The position numbers and the translations under genes are program-made. Below, one piece after another: positions 26,610-36,049 of a stretch of 54,009 nucleotides of DNA (position 1 is the stretch's first letter; each line of letters begins with the position of its first letter). The notes under the pieces were generated by a model, which saw only the letters and a list, made by a program, of their open reading frames with translations, had not been told where the DNA came from and did no database searches. The stretch is from 66-474 sp035688305 (GTDB lineage Bacteria > Pseudomonadota > Gammaproteobacteria > Xanthomonadales > Rhodanobacteraceae): assembly GCA_035688305.1 (NCBI GenBank), contig DASSNC010000041.1, positions 1 through 54,009 on the forward strand, read 5' to 3'.

Positions 26610-27443
26610 ATGCCGGAACGCATGACTTCGATCTCGTTGGAATTCTTCCCGCCCAAGACCGACGAGCAGCACGCGCAGCTTGAGCGCGCGTTGCCGAAAC
26701 TCAAGGCACTGGCACCGGAATACGTCAGCGTCACCTTCGGTGCCGGCGGCTCGACGCTCACGCAGACGCCGACCACCGTCAAGCATCTGCGCGAAACGCA
26801 TTCGCTTTCGGTCGCACCGCACGTTTCCTGCATGGGCGGTACGCGCGCGGAAATCGGCGCGCTGCTGGCGGAATATCGCGCGCTCGGCTGCAAGCGCATC
26901 GTCGCGCTGCGCGGCGACCTGCCTTCCGGCATGGCCTCGCCCGGCGACTTCCGTTACGCCTCGGACCTCGTTGGTTTCATCCGCCGCGAGCACGACGGTT
27001 ACTTCAATATCGAGGTGGCTTGCTATCCGGAATGCCATCCGCAATCCGACCATGCGCAAGCGGACCTCAAACACTTCAAGGCCAAGGTCGACGCCGGCGC
27101 CAACGGCGCGATCACGCAGTACTTCTTCAATGCTGATGCGTACTTCCGCTTCGTCGATGATGCGCGCGCCGCCGGCATCACGATCCCGATCGTGCCCGGC
27201 GTGATGCCGATCGCGAACTTTTCGCAGCTGCGGCGCTTTTCGGAGATGTGCGGGGCCGAGATCCCGCGCTGGATCGGCAAGCGCATGCAGGCATTCGGCG
27301 ACGACGCCGAATCGGTGCGGAACTTCGGCGCCGACATCGTCGCGGCCATGTGCCGGCGCCTGCTCGACGGCGGTGCACCGGGTCTGCACATCTACACGCT
27401 GAACCGGGCAAGGGCGACGACCGCGGTGCTGGGGCGACTGTAA
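26610..27443 (+). CDS. metF: 5,10-methylenetetrahydrofolate reductase
   Basis: FAD enzyme (277 aa) making 5-methyl-THF for methionine synthesis. Family landmarks are ISLEFFPPKT at the N-terminus, VSVTFGAGGST, APHVSCMGGT, RIVALRGDLP, FNIEVACYPECHPQS, GAITQYFFNADAYFRF, IPIVPGVMPI and HIYTLNR near the end. The ATG at 26610 gives MPERMTSISLEFF; the ATG at 26622 is equally acceptable and would remove four residues. It is preceded by a long repeat-filled gap and followed 45 nt later by a small secreted protein. Confidence 0.95.
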   Translation: MPERMTSISLEFFPPKTDEQHAQLERALPKLKALAPEYVSVTFGAGGSTLTQTPTTVKHLRETHSLSVAPHVSCMGGTRAEIGALLAEYRALGCKRIVALRGDLPSGMASPGDFRYASDLVGFIRREHDGYFNIEVACYPECHPQSDHAQADLKHFKAKVDAGANGAITQYFFNADAYFRFVDDARAAGITIPIVPGVMPIANFSQLRRFSEMCGAEIPRWIGKRMQAFGDDAESVRNFGADIVAAMCRRLLDGGAPGLHIYTLNRARATTAVLGRL

Positions 27444-27488
27444 ACACGCTGCACGCTGGCAACGTGCCGGCCCTACACTGGCCGGACG

Positions 27489-28028
27489 ATGTCCCCGTGG
27501 CTGCTGAAATCAATGTGCCTGTTCGCGCTGCTGGCCTGCGCTCCGCTGGCGCACGCGCAGGTGTACCGCTGCGTGGGCGCACAGGGCGAGCCGGTATTCT
27601 CGGGCGAACCTTGCGGCACGCCGGCGCCCACGGAAAGTGCGGCCGGCCCGGCGCAATCCTTTGCCGGCATCTGCGCCGACTCCCCGCAGTCGCTGCGCGA
27701 CGAAATCGCCCGGGCATTCGCCCGGCATGACGTGAATCGCCTCGCCGGGCTGATCCTGTGGGCCGGCTACGACCAGGGTTCCGCACGCAGCACGTTGCAA
27801 TCGCTCAAGGCATGGCTGCAGCAACCGCTGGTCGGCATTGCCGTCGTGTACGCCACCGGCCCGCCCATTGCCGGCGACGTTCCCGAAGCCGGCGGCGGCG
27901 CGGCCACCACGCCTGAACCACTTCGCACCGCGGCGCCAGCACCCTCGGGTTTCCGGGTCTCGACGGCCGAGGACACCCGCGATTTCGGCATCACCCAGTC
28001 TGGCGGATGCTGGTGGCTGACCTTCTGA
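27489..28028 (+). CDS. secreted DUF4124-type protein
   Basis: A 179-residue protein with a signal peptide (MSPWLLKSMCLFALLACAPLAHA) followed directly by the DUF4124 pattern QVYRCVGAQGEPVFSGEPC, a small Cys-containing domain common in Xanthomonadales and pseudomonads. The middle has a helix-rich segment (LRDEIARAFARHDVNRLAGLILWAGYD). The C-terminus ends with a Gly-Gly-Cys-Trp-Trp motif. It is probably periplasmic. It lies between metF and dsbC in the same direction; the nearby disulfide isomerase fits its cysteines, but a functional link is only a guess. Confidence 0.8.
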   Translation: MSPWLLKSMCLFALLACAPLAHAQVYRCVGAQGEPVFSGEPCGTPAPTESAAGPAQSFAGICADSPQSLRDEIARAFARHDVNRLAGLILWAGYDQGSARSTLQSLKAWLQQPLVGIAVVYATGPPIAGDVPEAGGGAATTPEPLRTAAPAPSGFRVSTAEDTRDFGITQSGGCWWLTF

Positions 28029-28110
28029 ATGGGTCACGCCGGCGAAGCGCTACACTAACATCATCGCCCACATCGCAGCTTGCGCCCCGCGGCGCGCCCA
28101 GAACCCCACC

Positions 28111-28929
28111 ATGCTGAAACTTTGTTGCGCGCTCGTGCTCTCGTTGTTTGCAACGAGCGCCTGTTCGTCCCGCAGTGCTCCGGCCACGGCTGCCGCGACA
28201 CCTGCGCCCAGCGCCACCAGCGTGCACGCCGCCGACGCAGCGACAGTTACGCCGGCCACGCGCTCGGCCATCACGGCCACCTTCCACACGATGGCGCCCG
28301 AGGTGAAGGTGCAATCCATCCTGACCTCGCCGATCCCGGGCCTGTATCAGGTCATCGCGCACGGGCAGGTGTTTTACCTTACCGGCGATGGCCGTTACGT
28401 CATCCAGGGCGACGCCTTCGACTTCAAGACCCGCACCGCGCTCAACGACCTGACCATGAACCGGCTGCGCCGCGAGGCGATCGCGAAGCTCGAACCGGGC
28501 CAGATGGTGCGTTACGCGCCGCCCGATCCCAAGTACACGGTGACGGTTTTCACCGACATCGATTGCCCGTACTGCCGCGCCTTCCACGCCAACATCGCCG
28601 AGATCAACAAGCTCGGCATCGCAGTGGATTACCTGTTCTGGCCGCGCACCGGCCTCGGCACGCCGTCGGCCCGCAAGGCGGTGGACGTCTGGTGCGCAGG
28701 GGATCGCCAAGCCGCCATGACCGCGGCATTCGAGGGTCAGGCACCCAGGCCAGCCCAATGTACGTCCCCGGTGGCCCACGATTTCCAACTTGGGCAGGAT
28801 ATCGGCGTGGGGGGTACCCCGACGATCATCGCCGGCAACGGCGCGGTGCTGGGCGGCTACGTTGACCCGCAGGAGTTGCTGAAGCGCCTGCAGCAGGTCC
28901 ACGGCGGGGCCGGCAACGCGTCGCCCTGA
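28111..28929 (+). CDS. dsbC: thiol:disulfide isomerase, DsbC type
   Basis: Periplasmic disulfide isomerase (272 aa). An N-terminal export signal precedes an Ala/Thr/Pro linker. The N-terminal dimerisation domain has SPIPGLYQVIAHGQVFYLTGDGRYVI, and the thioredoxin-like domain carries the active site CPYC at residues 152-155 (FTDIDCPYCRAFH). The cis-Pro loop is GVGGTPTIIAGNG, and a second cysteine pair sits in WCAGD...PAQC. The signal ends near a Cys (ATSAC), which might make it a lipoprotein, but the -3 Thr is a poor lipobox residue. It would need DsbD for reduction, which is not in this window. Confidence 0.92.
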   Translation: MLKLCCALVLSLFATSACSSRSAPATAAATPAPSATSVHAADAATVTPATRSAITATFHTMAPEVKVQSILTSPIPGLYQVIAHGQVFYLTGDGRYVIQGDAFDFKTRTALNDLTMNRLRREAIAKLEPGQMVRYAPPDPKYTVTVFTDIDCPYCRAFHANIAEINKLGIAVDYLFWPRTGLGTPSARKAVDVWCAGDRQAAMTAAFEGQAPRPAQCTSPVAHDFQLGQDIGVGGTPTIIAGNGAVLGGYVDPQELLKRLQQVHGGAGNASP

Positions 28930-29044
28930 CGCAAGCGGCTGGCGTGAATAGTCAGGCGCCCATGGCCCATCTGACGCCAGTCGCTGGCAACGATTGACAC
29001 CCACGCCGGTTCTTGAGGGTCCAGCGAGCATGGACGATCGCATT

Positions 29045-29050
29045 TATAAT
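29045..29050 (+). promoter_or_regulatory. -10 element of purL
   Basis: A perfect TATAAT 35 nt before the purL start. A TTGACA at 28994-28999 is too far away to pair with it. Confidence 0.5.
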
Positions 29051-29085
29051 GTGCGGCTCACTCCGGCCAGCGGGCTCCCATCCCC

Positions 29086-32000
29086 ATGATCGTCCTCGAC
29101 GGGCGCAGCGCCCTGTCGGATTTCCGCCTCGACCGACTCAACCAGCGCATCGGCGCACTAGCGCCGGGTGTGCGTGTGCGCGGCGCGCGCTTCGTGTACT
29201 TCGTGCAGAACGCATCCTCGCTGGCGCCGGCGCTGCACCAGCGCCTCGCCGAAGTGCTCGACGCCACCGAAGCACCGCCCGCGAACGCCTCGTTGTGGGT
29301 GTTGCCGCGCCTCGGCACGCTGTCGCCATGGTCGTCCAAGGCCACCGACATCCTGCACCACGTAGGCGTGCACGTGAGCCGCGTCGAACGTGGCACCGCA
29401 TACCTGATCGACGGCTTGCCCGCGGCTGACGACCCGGCCTTCACGGCCGTCACCGAAGTCCTGCATGACCCGATGACCCAATCGGTGTTGTGCTCGCTGG
29501 CGGACGCGTCGCGGATCTTTGCGGCGGGCGCTGCCGGGCCGCTCGCCACAGTCGCGCTGGGGGGCGATGCCACCGCAGCGCTGCAACAGGCCAACACCGA
29601 ACTCGGGCTGGCACTGGCAGCGGACGAAATCGACTACCTCGCGGTCAACTACGAGCAACTCGGCCGCGATCCCAGCGACGCCGAACTGGTGATGTTCGCG
29701 CAGGCCAACTCCGAGCACTGCCGGCACAAGGTCTTCAACGCGAGCTTCACGGTCGATGGCGCGCTCCAGTCATCCAGCCTGTTCGCGATGGTCCGCAGCA
29801 CGCACGCGGCGTCGCCTGCGTACACCTTGTCGGCCTACAGCGACAACGCAGCGGTGATCGAAGGCAACAGCGGCGCGCGCTTCTTCGCCGATGCCGATGG
29901 CGTATGGCGCGCGCACGTCGAATCGATTCCGTACGCGATCAAGGTCGAAACCCACAACCATCCGACCGCGATTTCACCCTTTGCGGGCGCCGCCACCGGT
30001 TCCGGCGGCGAGATCCGCGACGAAGGCGCGGTCGGCCGCGGCGGCAAGCCCAAGGCCGGCCTCGTCGGGTTTTCCGTCTCGCACCTGCGCATCCCCGGCC
30101 TGCCGCGCCCGTGGGAAGCAGAGCGGCCGTTGCCGCCACGGGTCGCGACCGCCTTCGAGATCATGCGCGACGGCCCGCTCGGCGCCGCCGGTTTCAACAA
30201 CGAATTCGGACGGCCCTGCCTCGCCGGCTATTTCCGCACGTTCGAACTCGAGACCGGCAAACCTGGCATGCGCCACGGCTATGACAAGCCGATCATGCTG
30301 GCCGGCGGCGTCGCCAACATCCGGCCGATGCTGGTGCACAAGAACAAGCTCGCCCCCGGCGATGCGGTGGTCGTGCTGGGGGGTCCGGCGATGCTGATCG
30401 GCCTCGGTGGTGGCGCAGCCTCGTCGATGGCCGCGGGCGCTTCCAGCGCCGAACTCGACTTCGCTTCGGTGCAGCGTGACAACCCGGAGATGCAGCGGCG
30501 CTGCCAGGAAGTGATCGACGCTTGCTGCGCGCTGGGCGACGCCAGCCCGATCGTCGCGATCCACGACGTCGGCGCCGGTGGCCTGTCGAACGCGATTCCC
30601 GAGTTGCTGCACGACGCCGGCGTCGGCGGCGAGATCGACCTCGACGCCATCCCCTCGGACGATCCGCAACTCTCGCCGATGCAGATCTGGTGCAACGAGT
30701 CGCAGGAACGCTACGTGCTCGCCGTGAAGCCCGGCGACGTCGAGGCGTTCCGTGCGCTGTGCGAACGCGAGCGCTGCCCGTTCGCCGTGGTGGGACACGC
30801 CACCGCCGCGCAACGGCTGTTGGTGACGCGAGCCGGGGACCGGAATGTGGCAAGCATTCCCGAGTCCCGCGAAACGGTCATCGACCTCGACCTTGCGATG
30901 CTGCTCGGCAAGCCGCCGAAGATGCAACGCGACGCGACTCGCATCACACCGAAGCTCGACATCGTTCCGGACCTCAGCAACATCGGCCTCGACGCCGCGA
31001 TCGAGCGCGTGCTGCGGATGCCGGCGGTGGCCGACAAGGCCTTCCTGATCCACATCGGCGACCGCAGCGTCGGCGGCCTGTGCGCGCGCGACCAAATGGT
31101 CGGGCCGTGGCAGGTTCCGGTCGCGGACGTTGCGGTGACGCTTGCGGATTTCGACGGCTACGCGGGCGAAGCCATGGCAGTGGGCGAACGCGCGCCGGTC
31201 GCGGTGCTGGACGCCGCGGCCTCGGCACGCGTGGCACTGGGCGAAGCGATCACCAACCTGATGGCGGCGCCGGTCGCCTCGCTCGCGGAGATCCGCCTGT
31301 CGGCGAACTGGATGGCCGCGATCGGTCACGCCGGTGAGGACGCGGCGCTGTTCGACGCGGTGGAAACCACCACCGCAATGTGTCGCAAGCTCGGCATTTC
31401 AATTCCGGTCGGCAAGGACTCGTTGTCCATGCGCACGCTGTGGCAGGACGACGGGCAAGAGCAACGCACGATCGCGCCGGTGTCGCTGATCGTCAGCGCC
31501 TTTGCGCGCATTGCCGACGCTCGCCGTACGCTGACGCCGCAATTGCGGCTGGACGGGGGCGACACCGAGTTGTGGCTGATCGACCTTGGCGCCGGCCGCG
31601 ACCGCCTCGGCGGCTCGGTACTGACACAGGCCTTCGCCCGCGGCGGCGGCATGCCGCCCGATTTCGACGAGCCCGAGCGCCTCGCGGCGATGTTTGCGTT
31701 GGTGCACGCGGCGCGCGCCCAGAACCTGCTACTCGCCTACCACGACCGCTCCGACGGCGGCGTGATCGTGAGCCTGCTGGAAATGGCGTTCGCCGGCCAC
31801 TGTGGTCTCGAGATCATGCTGGATGGCTGGGCCGACGGTGCGCTGCGCGCGCTGTTCAACGAGGAACTCGGCGCGGTGGTGCAGGTGCGCAAGGCCGACC
31901 ACGACGCCTTCGCGGCGCTCGCCAAGGCGAATGGATTGGACACCATGGCGCGCGTGGTCGCGCGGCCCAAGGCCAAGCTCGGCATCAAGCTCTACAGCGG

Positions 32001-32970
32001 CGACGAAACCGTCGCCAAGTGGAACTGGCAGAAATTGATCGGCGCCTGGCACGAAACCAGCCATGCAATGCAGCGCCTGCGCGACAATCCCGACAGCGCC
32101 GAGGCCGAACGCGAGTGGCGCATCGACGATGCCGATCCCGGCATCACGGCGAAGCTCACCTTCGACCCGGCCGAAGATGTCGCGGCGCCGCACATCGCCA
32201 AGGGCGTGCATCCGCGCGTCGCGGTCCTGCGCGAACAAGGCGTCAACGGCCAGGTCGAAATGGCCGCCGCGTTCACGCGCGCCGGCTTCGAAGCCGTCGA
32301 CGTGCACATGAGTGACCTCGCCAGCGGTCGCCACAAGCTGGCCGACTTCAGCGGCTTCGCCGCGTGCGGCGGCTTCTCCTACGGCGACGTGCTGGGAGCC
32401 GGCCGCGGCTGGGCGGCGTCGATCCTGTACCACGATGCATTGCGCGAGCAGTTCGCCGCGTTCTTCGCCGACGAGACCAGGTTTGCGCTTGGCATGTGCA
32501 ATGGCTGCCAGATGCTGGCGCAGTTGCGGGACATCATTCCCGGCGCCGAGCACTGGCCCACGTTCATGCGCAACACCTCGGAGCAATACGAAGCGCGACT
32601 GGTGACGCTGGAAGTGCTGGACACCGAGTCCATCGTTTTCCGCGGCATGGCCGGCTCGCGCATTCCGGTGGTCACCGCGCATGGCGAAGGCCGAGCGGTG
32701 TTCGGCGAAGGCCACAAGGCCGGCAAGGCCACCGCCTGCGTGCGCTTCGTCGACAACCGCGGCAAGCCCACCGAAACCTTCCCGTACAACCCCAATGGTT
32801 CACCGGAAGGCGTGGCTGGTTTTACCGCCGCGCGCGGCCGCGTAACGATCCTGATGCCCCATCCCGAGCGCGTGTTCCGCAGCGTGCAGATGAGCTGGCA
32901 TCCGGCGGACTGGGGTGAAGATTCACCCTGGATGCGCATGTTCCGCAACGCCCGCAAGTTCGTCGGCTGA
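29086..32970 (+). CDS. purL: phosphoribosylformylglycinamidine synthase (large type)
   Basis: Cytoplasmic enzyme (1294 aa) of purine synthesis that converts FGAR + glutamine + ATP to FGAM. The single-chain form has all regions: N-terminal PurS-like domain, linker with MFAQANSEHCRHKVFNA, two AIRS-type domains (VETHNHPTAISPF, GGEIRDEGAVGRGGKPKAG, VGKDSLSMRT, YHDRSDGGVIVSL) and a C-terminal class I glutaminase with nucleophile C1138 in MCNGCQML and the catalytic His/Glu in PHPERVF. Length is normal for proteobacterial PurL. Its end is convergent with the VOC gene 21 nt away. Confidence 0.97.
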   Translation: MIVLDGRSALSDFRLDRLNQRIGALAPGVRVRGARFVYFVQNASSLAPALHQRLAEVLDATEAPPANASLWVLPRLGTLSPWSSKATDILHHVGVHVSRVERGTAYLIDGLPAADDPAFTAVTEVLHDPMTQSVLCSLADASRIFAAGAAGPLATVALGGDATAALQQANTELGLALAADEIDYLAVNYEQLGRDPSDAELVMFAQANSEHCRHKVFNASFTVDGALQSSSLFAMVRSTHAASPAYTLSAYSDNAAVIEGNSGARFFADADGVWRAHVESIPYAIKVETHNHPTAISPFAGAATGSGGEIRDEGAVGRGGKPKAGLVGFSVSHLRIPGLPRPWEAERPLPPRVATAFEIMRDGPLGAAGFNNEFGRPCLAGYFRTFELETGKPGMRHGYDKPIMLAGGVANIRPMLVHKNKLAPGDAVVVLGGPAMLIGLGGGAASSMAAGASSAELDFASVQRDNPEMQRRCQEVIDACCALGDASPIVAIHDVGAGGLSNAIPELLHDAGVGGEIDLDAIPSDDPQLSPMQIWCNESQERYVLAVKPGDVEAFRALCERERCPFAVVGHATAAQRLLVTRAGDRNVASIPESRETVIDLDLAMLLGKPPKMQRDATRITPKLDIVPDLSNIGLDAAIERVLRMPAVADKAFLIHIGDRSVGGLCARDQMVGPWQVPVADVAVTLADFDGYAGEAMAVGERAPVAVLDAAASARVALGEAITNLMAAPVASLAEIRLSANWMAAIGHAGEDAALFDAVETTTAMCRKLGISIPVGKDSLSMRTLWQDDGQEQRTIAPVSLIVSAFARIADARRTLTPQLRLDGGDTELWLIDLGAGRDRLGGSVLTQAFARGGGMPPDFDEPERLAAMFALVHAARAQNLLLAYHDRSDGGVIVSLLEMAFAGHCGLEIMLDGWADGALRALFNEELGAVVQVRKADHDAFAALAKANGLDTMARVVARPKAKLGIKLYSGDETVAKWNWQKLIGAWHETSHAMQRLRDNPDSAEAEREWRIDDADPGITAKLTFDPAEDVAAPHIAKGVHPRVAVLREQGVNGQVEMAAAFTRAGFEAVDVHMSDLASGRHKLADFSGFAACGGFSYGDVLGAGRGWAASILYHDALREQFAAFFADETRFALGMCNGCQMLAQLRDIIPGAEHWPTFMRNTSEQYEARLVTLEVLDTESIVFRGMAGSRIPVVTAHGEGRAVFGEGHKAGKATACVRFVDNRGKPTETFPYNPNGSPEGVAGFTAARGRVTILMPHPERVFRSVQMSWHPADWGEDSPWMRMFRNARKFVG

Positions 32971-32991
32971 CGCAACCAGCAGGCGACGCCG

Positions 32992-33375
32992 CTACGGCCA
33001 CTCGTTCGCGTGTGGCCCCAGCTCGCCGTTCCGTTGTGGACGGATCACGCAGAAGCGTTGGCCGCTCGGGGCCTCCATCACCACCCAGGTGCGGATCGCC
33101 TCGACGCGCCTCGCACCCAGCGCTTCCAGCCGGCGCACTTCCGCTTCAATGTCGTCACTCTCTATGTCGAGGTGCACGCGACTGGCGTGCTCGACCTTTT
33201 GCAGTTCGATCACCGGTTCATCGGCGCGGGTTTCGATTGGCACGTACTTGTCGTGCGCAGGATCGGCACCCGCACGGATCGGCCGGCCCAGGGCCTGCGA
33301 CCAGAAGCGCGCAGCCTCGCCAAGGTCGCCGGCATTGCAATCAATGATGACGCTGCACAAGCGGCTGCGGTGCAT
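32992..33375 (-). CDS. VOC (glyoxalase/bleomycin-resistance fold) protein
   Basis: A 127-residue single-domain vicinal-oxygen-chelate protein. The opening CSVIIDCNAGDLGEAARFWSQALGR contains the typical first beta strand and helix, and the second half has HLDIESDDIEAEVRRLEALGARR and WVVMEAPSGQRFCVI. The family residues H (in VHLDIE) and E (MEAPSG) are candidate metal ligands, while the first-strand ligand is Asp rather than His or Gln. The substrate is unknown. It starts 9 nt after the DoxX gene and is probably cotranscribed with it. Confidence 0.88.
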   Translation of the reverse strand: MHRSRLCSVIIDCNAGDLGEAARFWSQALGRPIRAGADPAHDKYVPIETRADEPVIELQKVEHASRVHLDIESDDIEAEVRRLEALGARRVEAIRTWVVMEAPSGQRFCVIRPQRNGELGPHANEWP

Positions 33376-33384
33376 GCACCCACC

Positions 33385-33804
33385 TCACGCCCGATGCAAT
33401 GCGCGATCCAGGCTCCACGGTCCCGCACCGGCGGCCGAGAGGTAGAGGAACACGAAGCAGAACAGGACCGCCGACTCGCCACCGTTGAGCAACGGAAAGA
33501 TATGGTTGTGCGGGAAATGCGCCATGAAGTACGCAAACGCCATTTCGCCGGAGAGGATGAACGCAACCGGGCGCGTGAACAGCCCGATCAAAACCAGGAA
33601 ACCGCCGCCCAATTCCAGTACCCCGGCCAGCCCGGGCACCAGCGTGAACAACTTGTCGGACGCAATCAGTTCGAGATGATCGTTACCCGGAATCCCGAGC
33701 AGCTTCATGCCGCCGTGCGCCATGAACAGGAACCCCACCACGATGCGCAGGATGCTGAGCAGGAACGGGGAATTGCGGGTCCAGAAACCGTTGTTGCCGG
33801 CCAT
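33385..33804 (-). CDS. DoxX family membrane protein
   Basis: A 139-residue protein with four membrane segments. DoxX/SURF4-like landmarks are LLSILRIVVGFLFMAHGGMKLLG in the first span and GVLELGGGFLVLIGLFTRPVAFIL in the second. The start ATG 33804 has a good GGGAGGT site. DoxX-type proteins are small inner-membrane proteins linked in some bacteria to redox or detoxification complexes, but the exact role is not established. It precedes the VOC gene in a two-gene group. Confidence 0.9.
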   Translation of the reverse strand: MAGNNGFWTRNSPFLLSILRIVVGFLFMAHGGMKLLGIPGNDHLELIASDKLFTLVPGLAGVLELGGGFLVLIGLFTRPVAFILSGEMAFAYFMAHFPHNHIFPLLNGGESAVLFCFVFLYLSAAGAGPWSLDRALHRA

Positions 33805-33893
33805 GCAGGTACCTCCCGGGGTAGACCATGTGGGCCGAGTGTAGCTCGCCGACGCGATGCGGACATGTGCGTCGCAGCATGTCGGCGAATGAA

Positions 33894-35195
33894 TCAGTTC
33901 ACCAACGCCTCGACGCTGGCGACGTCCTTCGGCAACGCCGCAGTAAGGACTTCCTGCCCGCGCGCCGTGACGGCGACATCGTCCTCGATGCGGATGCCGA
34001 GCCCGCGCCATTTCGCCGGAACCGTGGTGTCGTCGGGCGCAATGTAGATGCCGGGCTCCACCGTCACCACCATGCCCGCCTCCAGCATGCGCGGCTCGTC
34101 GTCGACGCGGTAATCGCCGACATCGTGGACATCCAATCCGATCCAGTGACCGGTCTTGTGCGGGAAGTAGCGCTTGTAGGCTTCCGATTTCAGTGCGCTG
34201 CGCGGGCTGCCGGGGATCAGCTTGAGTGCACACAAACCGGCGACGATCACGCGCGTCGCCGCCTCGTGCGCAGCGGTAAAGGCGCGGCCCGCGCGGACTT
34301 CGTCAATCGCTGCCAGTTGCGCGTCCAACACCACTTCGTACAACGCCCGCCGCTCGCGTGGATAACAGCCGCCAACCGGCCACGTGCGCGTGACGTCCGA
34401 CGCGTAGCATTCAACTTCGGCACCAGCGTCGATCAACAGCAAGTCGCCGCGCTCGAGCTTGCCGCGATTGGCGGTGTAGTGCAGCACGCAGGCATTCGCA
34501 CCCGCGGCCACCGTCGGCGGATACGAAGGCACCGCGCCGTTCGCACGCAAGGCGTGCAGCAACGCGGCCTCCACTTCGTATTCGGCGGCGCCGGGGTGGG
34601 CCGTCCGCAGTGCGGCGAGCTGGGCCGCGGCGGCGACCTTCGCCGCGCGCCGCATCAGGACCAGCTCGGCTGGTGATTTGTACAGCCGCAATTCGTGCAG
34701 CAGGTGGCCGAGGGCGACGAATTCGCGCGGTACCACACTGCCGCCGCGGCTGCTGCGCAGGCGGCGCATCCAGCGCAGCAACTGGGCATCGAATTCGTTC
34801 TCGCGGCCGAAATGGCAATACAAGCGTGCGCGCCCTTCCAGCATGCCGGGCAGGATGTCGTCGATGTCCTCGACCGGAAAAGCATCATCCAGACCGAAGC
34901 GCGCCACCGCATCTTCCGGTCCGATCCGCGGGCCATCGAGACGTTCGCGCTGCGGGTCGCGTTCGCGGCAAAACATCACCACCTCGCCGCGCACGCGACC
35001 GGGCAGCAGGGCGAGCACGGCATCGGGCTCGGGAAATCCGGTGAGGTAGTGAAAATCGGAATCCTGCCGATACGGCCACGGCGCATCGGCGTTGCGCATG
35101 CGCTGCGGCGCGGCGGCCACGACCAACGCGGCGTCTTCGCCCGCCATGCGCATCAGCTCGCGGCGGCGGCGCGCAAATTCGGGCGCTGCGATCAT
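33894..35195 (-). CDS. pepP: Xaa-Pro aminopeptidase (aminopeptidase P)
   Basis: Dinuclear-metal peptidase (433 aa) that removes N-terminal residues preceding proline. The N-terminal creatinase-like domain (EFARRRRELMRMAG) and the pita-bread catalytic domain are complete. Metal ligands are visible: Asp in LLIDAGAEVECYASDVTRTWP, His in GHWIGLDVHDVG, Glu in VVTVEPGIYI and the final Glu in RIEDDVAVT. The stop of the upstream UPF0149 gene overlaps its start (ATGA), so the two are translationally coupled. The UPF0149-pepP pair is a conserved gammaproteobacterial arrangement next to zapA. Confidence 0.95.
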   Translation of the reverse strand: MIAAPEFARRRRELMRMAGEDAALVVAAAPQRMRNADAPWPYRQDSDFHYLTGFPEPDAVLALLPGRVRGEVVMFCRERDPQRERLDGPRIGPEDAVARFGLDDAFPVEDIDDILPGMLEGRARLYCHFGRENEFDAQLLRWMRRLRSSRGGSVVPREFVALGHLLHELRLYKSPAELVLMRRAAKVAAAAQLAALRTAHPGAAEYEVEAALLHALRANGAVPSYPPTVAAGANACVLHYTANRGKLERGDLLLIDAGAEVECYASDVTRTWPVGGCYPRERRALYEVVLDAQLAAIDEVRAGRAFTAAHEAATRVIVAGLCALKLIPGSPRSALKSEAYKRYFPHKTGHWIGLDVHDVGDYRVDDEPRMLEAGMVVTVEPGIYIAPDDTTVPAKWRGLGIRIEDDVAVTARGQEVLTAALPKDVASVEALVN

Positions 35196-35737
35196 GAATT
35201 CGCCCGCGGCGCCAGCGTCTGGTGCAGGTGCGCGACACCAGTGCGGACGAACTCCAGCACCTCGCCGAGCGAACCCTCGTCATCGTCGTCACTGTCCAGG
35301 TGCGTCGACGCGATATGTCCGAAATCGACGAGCACGCTGTCGCGGTCGCGAGCGTGTTTTTCCAGCACACCGGTCAGGCCGATTCCACCGAGGAAACCGC
35401 GGCACCAGTCGACCATCGCATCGGCGCGCCGCCCGACGCTGCCGTCGGGAAGCAAGGGTTCGACGCCCTCGCCACGCTGGAAGCACGCGTGGATATCGCG
35501 CGATGCGGCATCCAGCAAGGCATGCAAGGCATCATCAGCTCCGGCGTCACCACTTTCCAGCGCCAAAGCCGCCAGCAGGTCGTGCGCGCGTCCACCCCAA
35601 CCGGCGCACAGGTAGCCGGTGACCGAACCATGCAGCTCGGCTGGCGTGACGCCAAGCTTCGCTTGCGCGATTGCCGCGCTCCAGTCTGACCAGGTGGCCA
35701 CCGTGTTGCCCGCCCGCAATTGCCCAACCGGGCGCAT
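35192..35737 (-). CDS. UPF0149 (YgfB/YecA-like) family protein
   Basis: About 181 residues, all-helical, with the family landmarks LHGSVTGYLCAGWGG near the N-terminus and DAMVDWCRGFLGGIGL in the middle, followed by an acidic Asp run (HLDSDDDDEGSLGEVLEFVR). ATG 35737 is used; GTG 35755 would add six residues. Its end overlaps the pepP start by 4 nt. E. coli YgfB is encoded in the same position next to pepP and zapA. The role is unclear here; YgfB has been linked to transcriptional control in Pseudomonas, and I would not transfer that. Confidence 0.88.
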   Translation of the reverse strand: MRPVGQLRAGNTVATWSDWSAAIAQAKLGVTPAELHGSVTGYLCAGWGGRAHDLLAALALESGDAGADDALHALLDAASRDIHACFQRGEGVEPLLPDGSVGRRADAMVDWCRGFLGGIGLTGVLEKHARDRDSVLVDFGHIASTHLDSDDDDEGSLGEVLEFVRTGVAHLHQTLAPRANS

Positions 35738-36049
35738 CCTAACAGGTCGTTCCACCAGCGCCCGCCAACACCACGCCGCGCAGCGCCAACAGGCTCAGGC
35801 CCGAATTGCCGCTTTTTTCAACGCATCGAGCCCGGCACCTGTCCGCGCTCGGCCGTGCCGGATCAAGCACTTGCGGTGCATGATCCGCGGCGGGTCAGCC
35901 ATGGCCTGCACCGGGAGCCAGGACGGCCGCATCGCATCGCGCACGTTTCACGCACTGGCTCGGTTTGGGTACACTGGCTGGGCGTGGCGGAACGCTTGAA
36001 TCGCCTCGACTTGGACGTCCAGCTGCTTCAGGGGTACCCAACCACAACC
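35738..36049. other. divergent intergenic region
   Basis: A 312-bp region between UPF0149 (minus) and the giant sensor (plus). A possible -10 for the plus strand is TACACT near 35969, about 80 nt upstream of the sensor start. No conserved RNA or repeat recognised. Confidence 0.4.

Noticed and set aside
26363..26621. SAH or SAM riboswitch upstream of metF
   Set aside because: The leader shows only repeats and a small hairpin; none of the conserved cores of those riboswitches was found.
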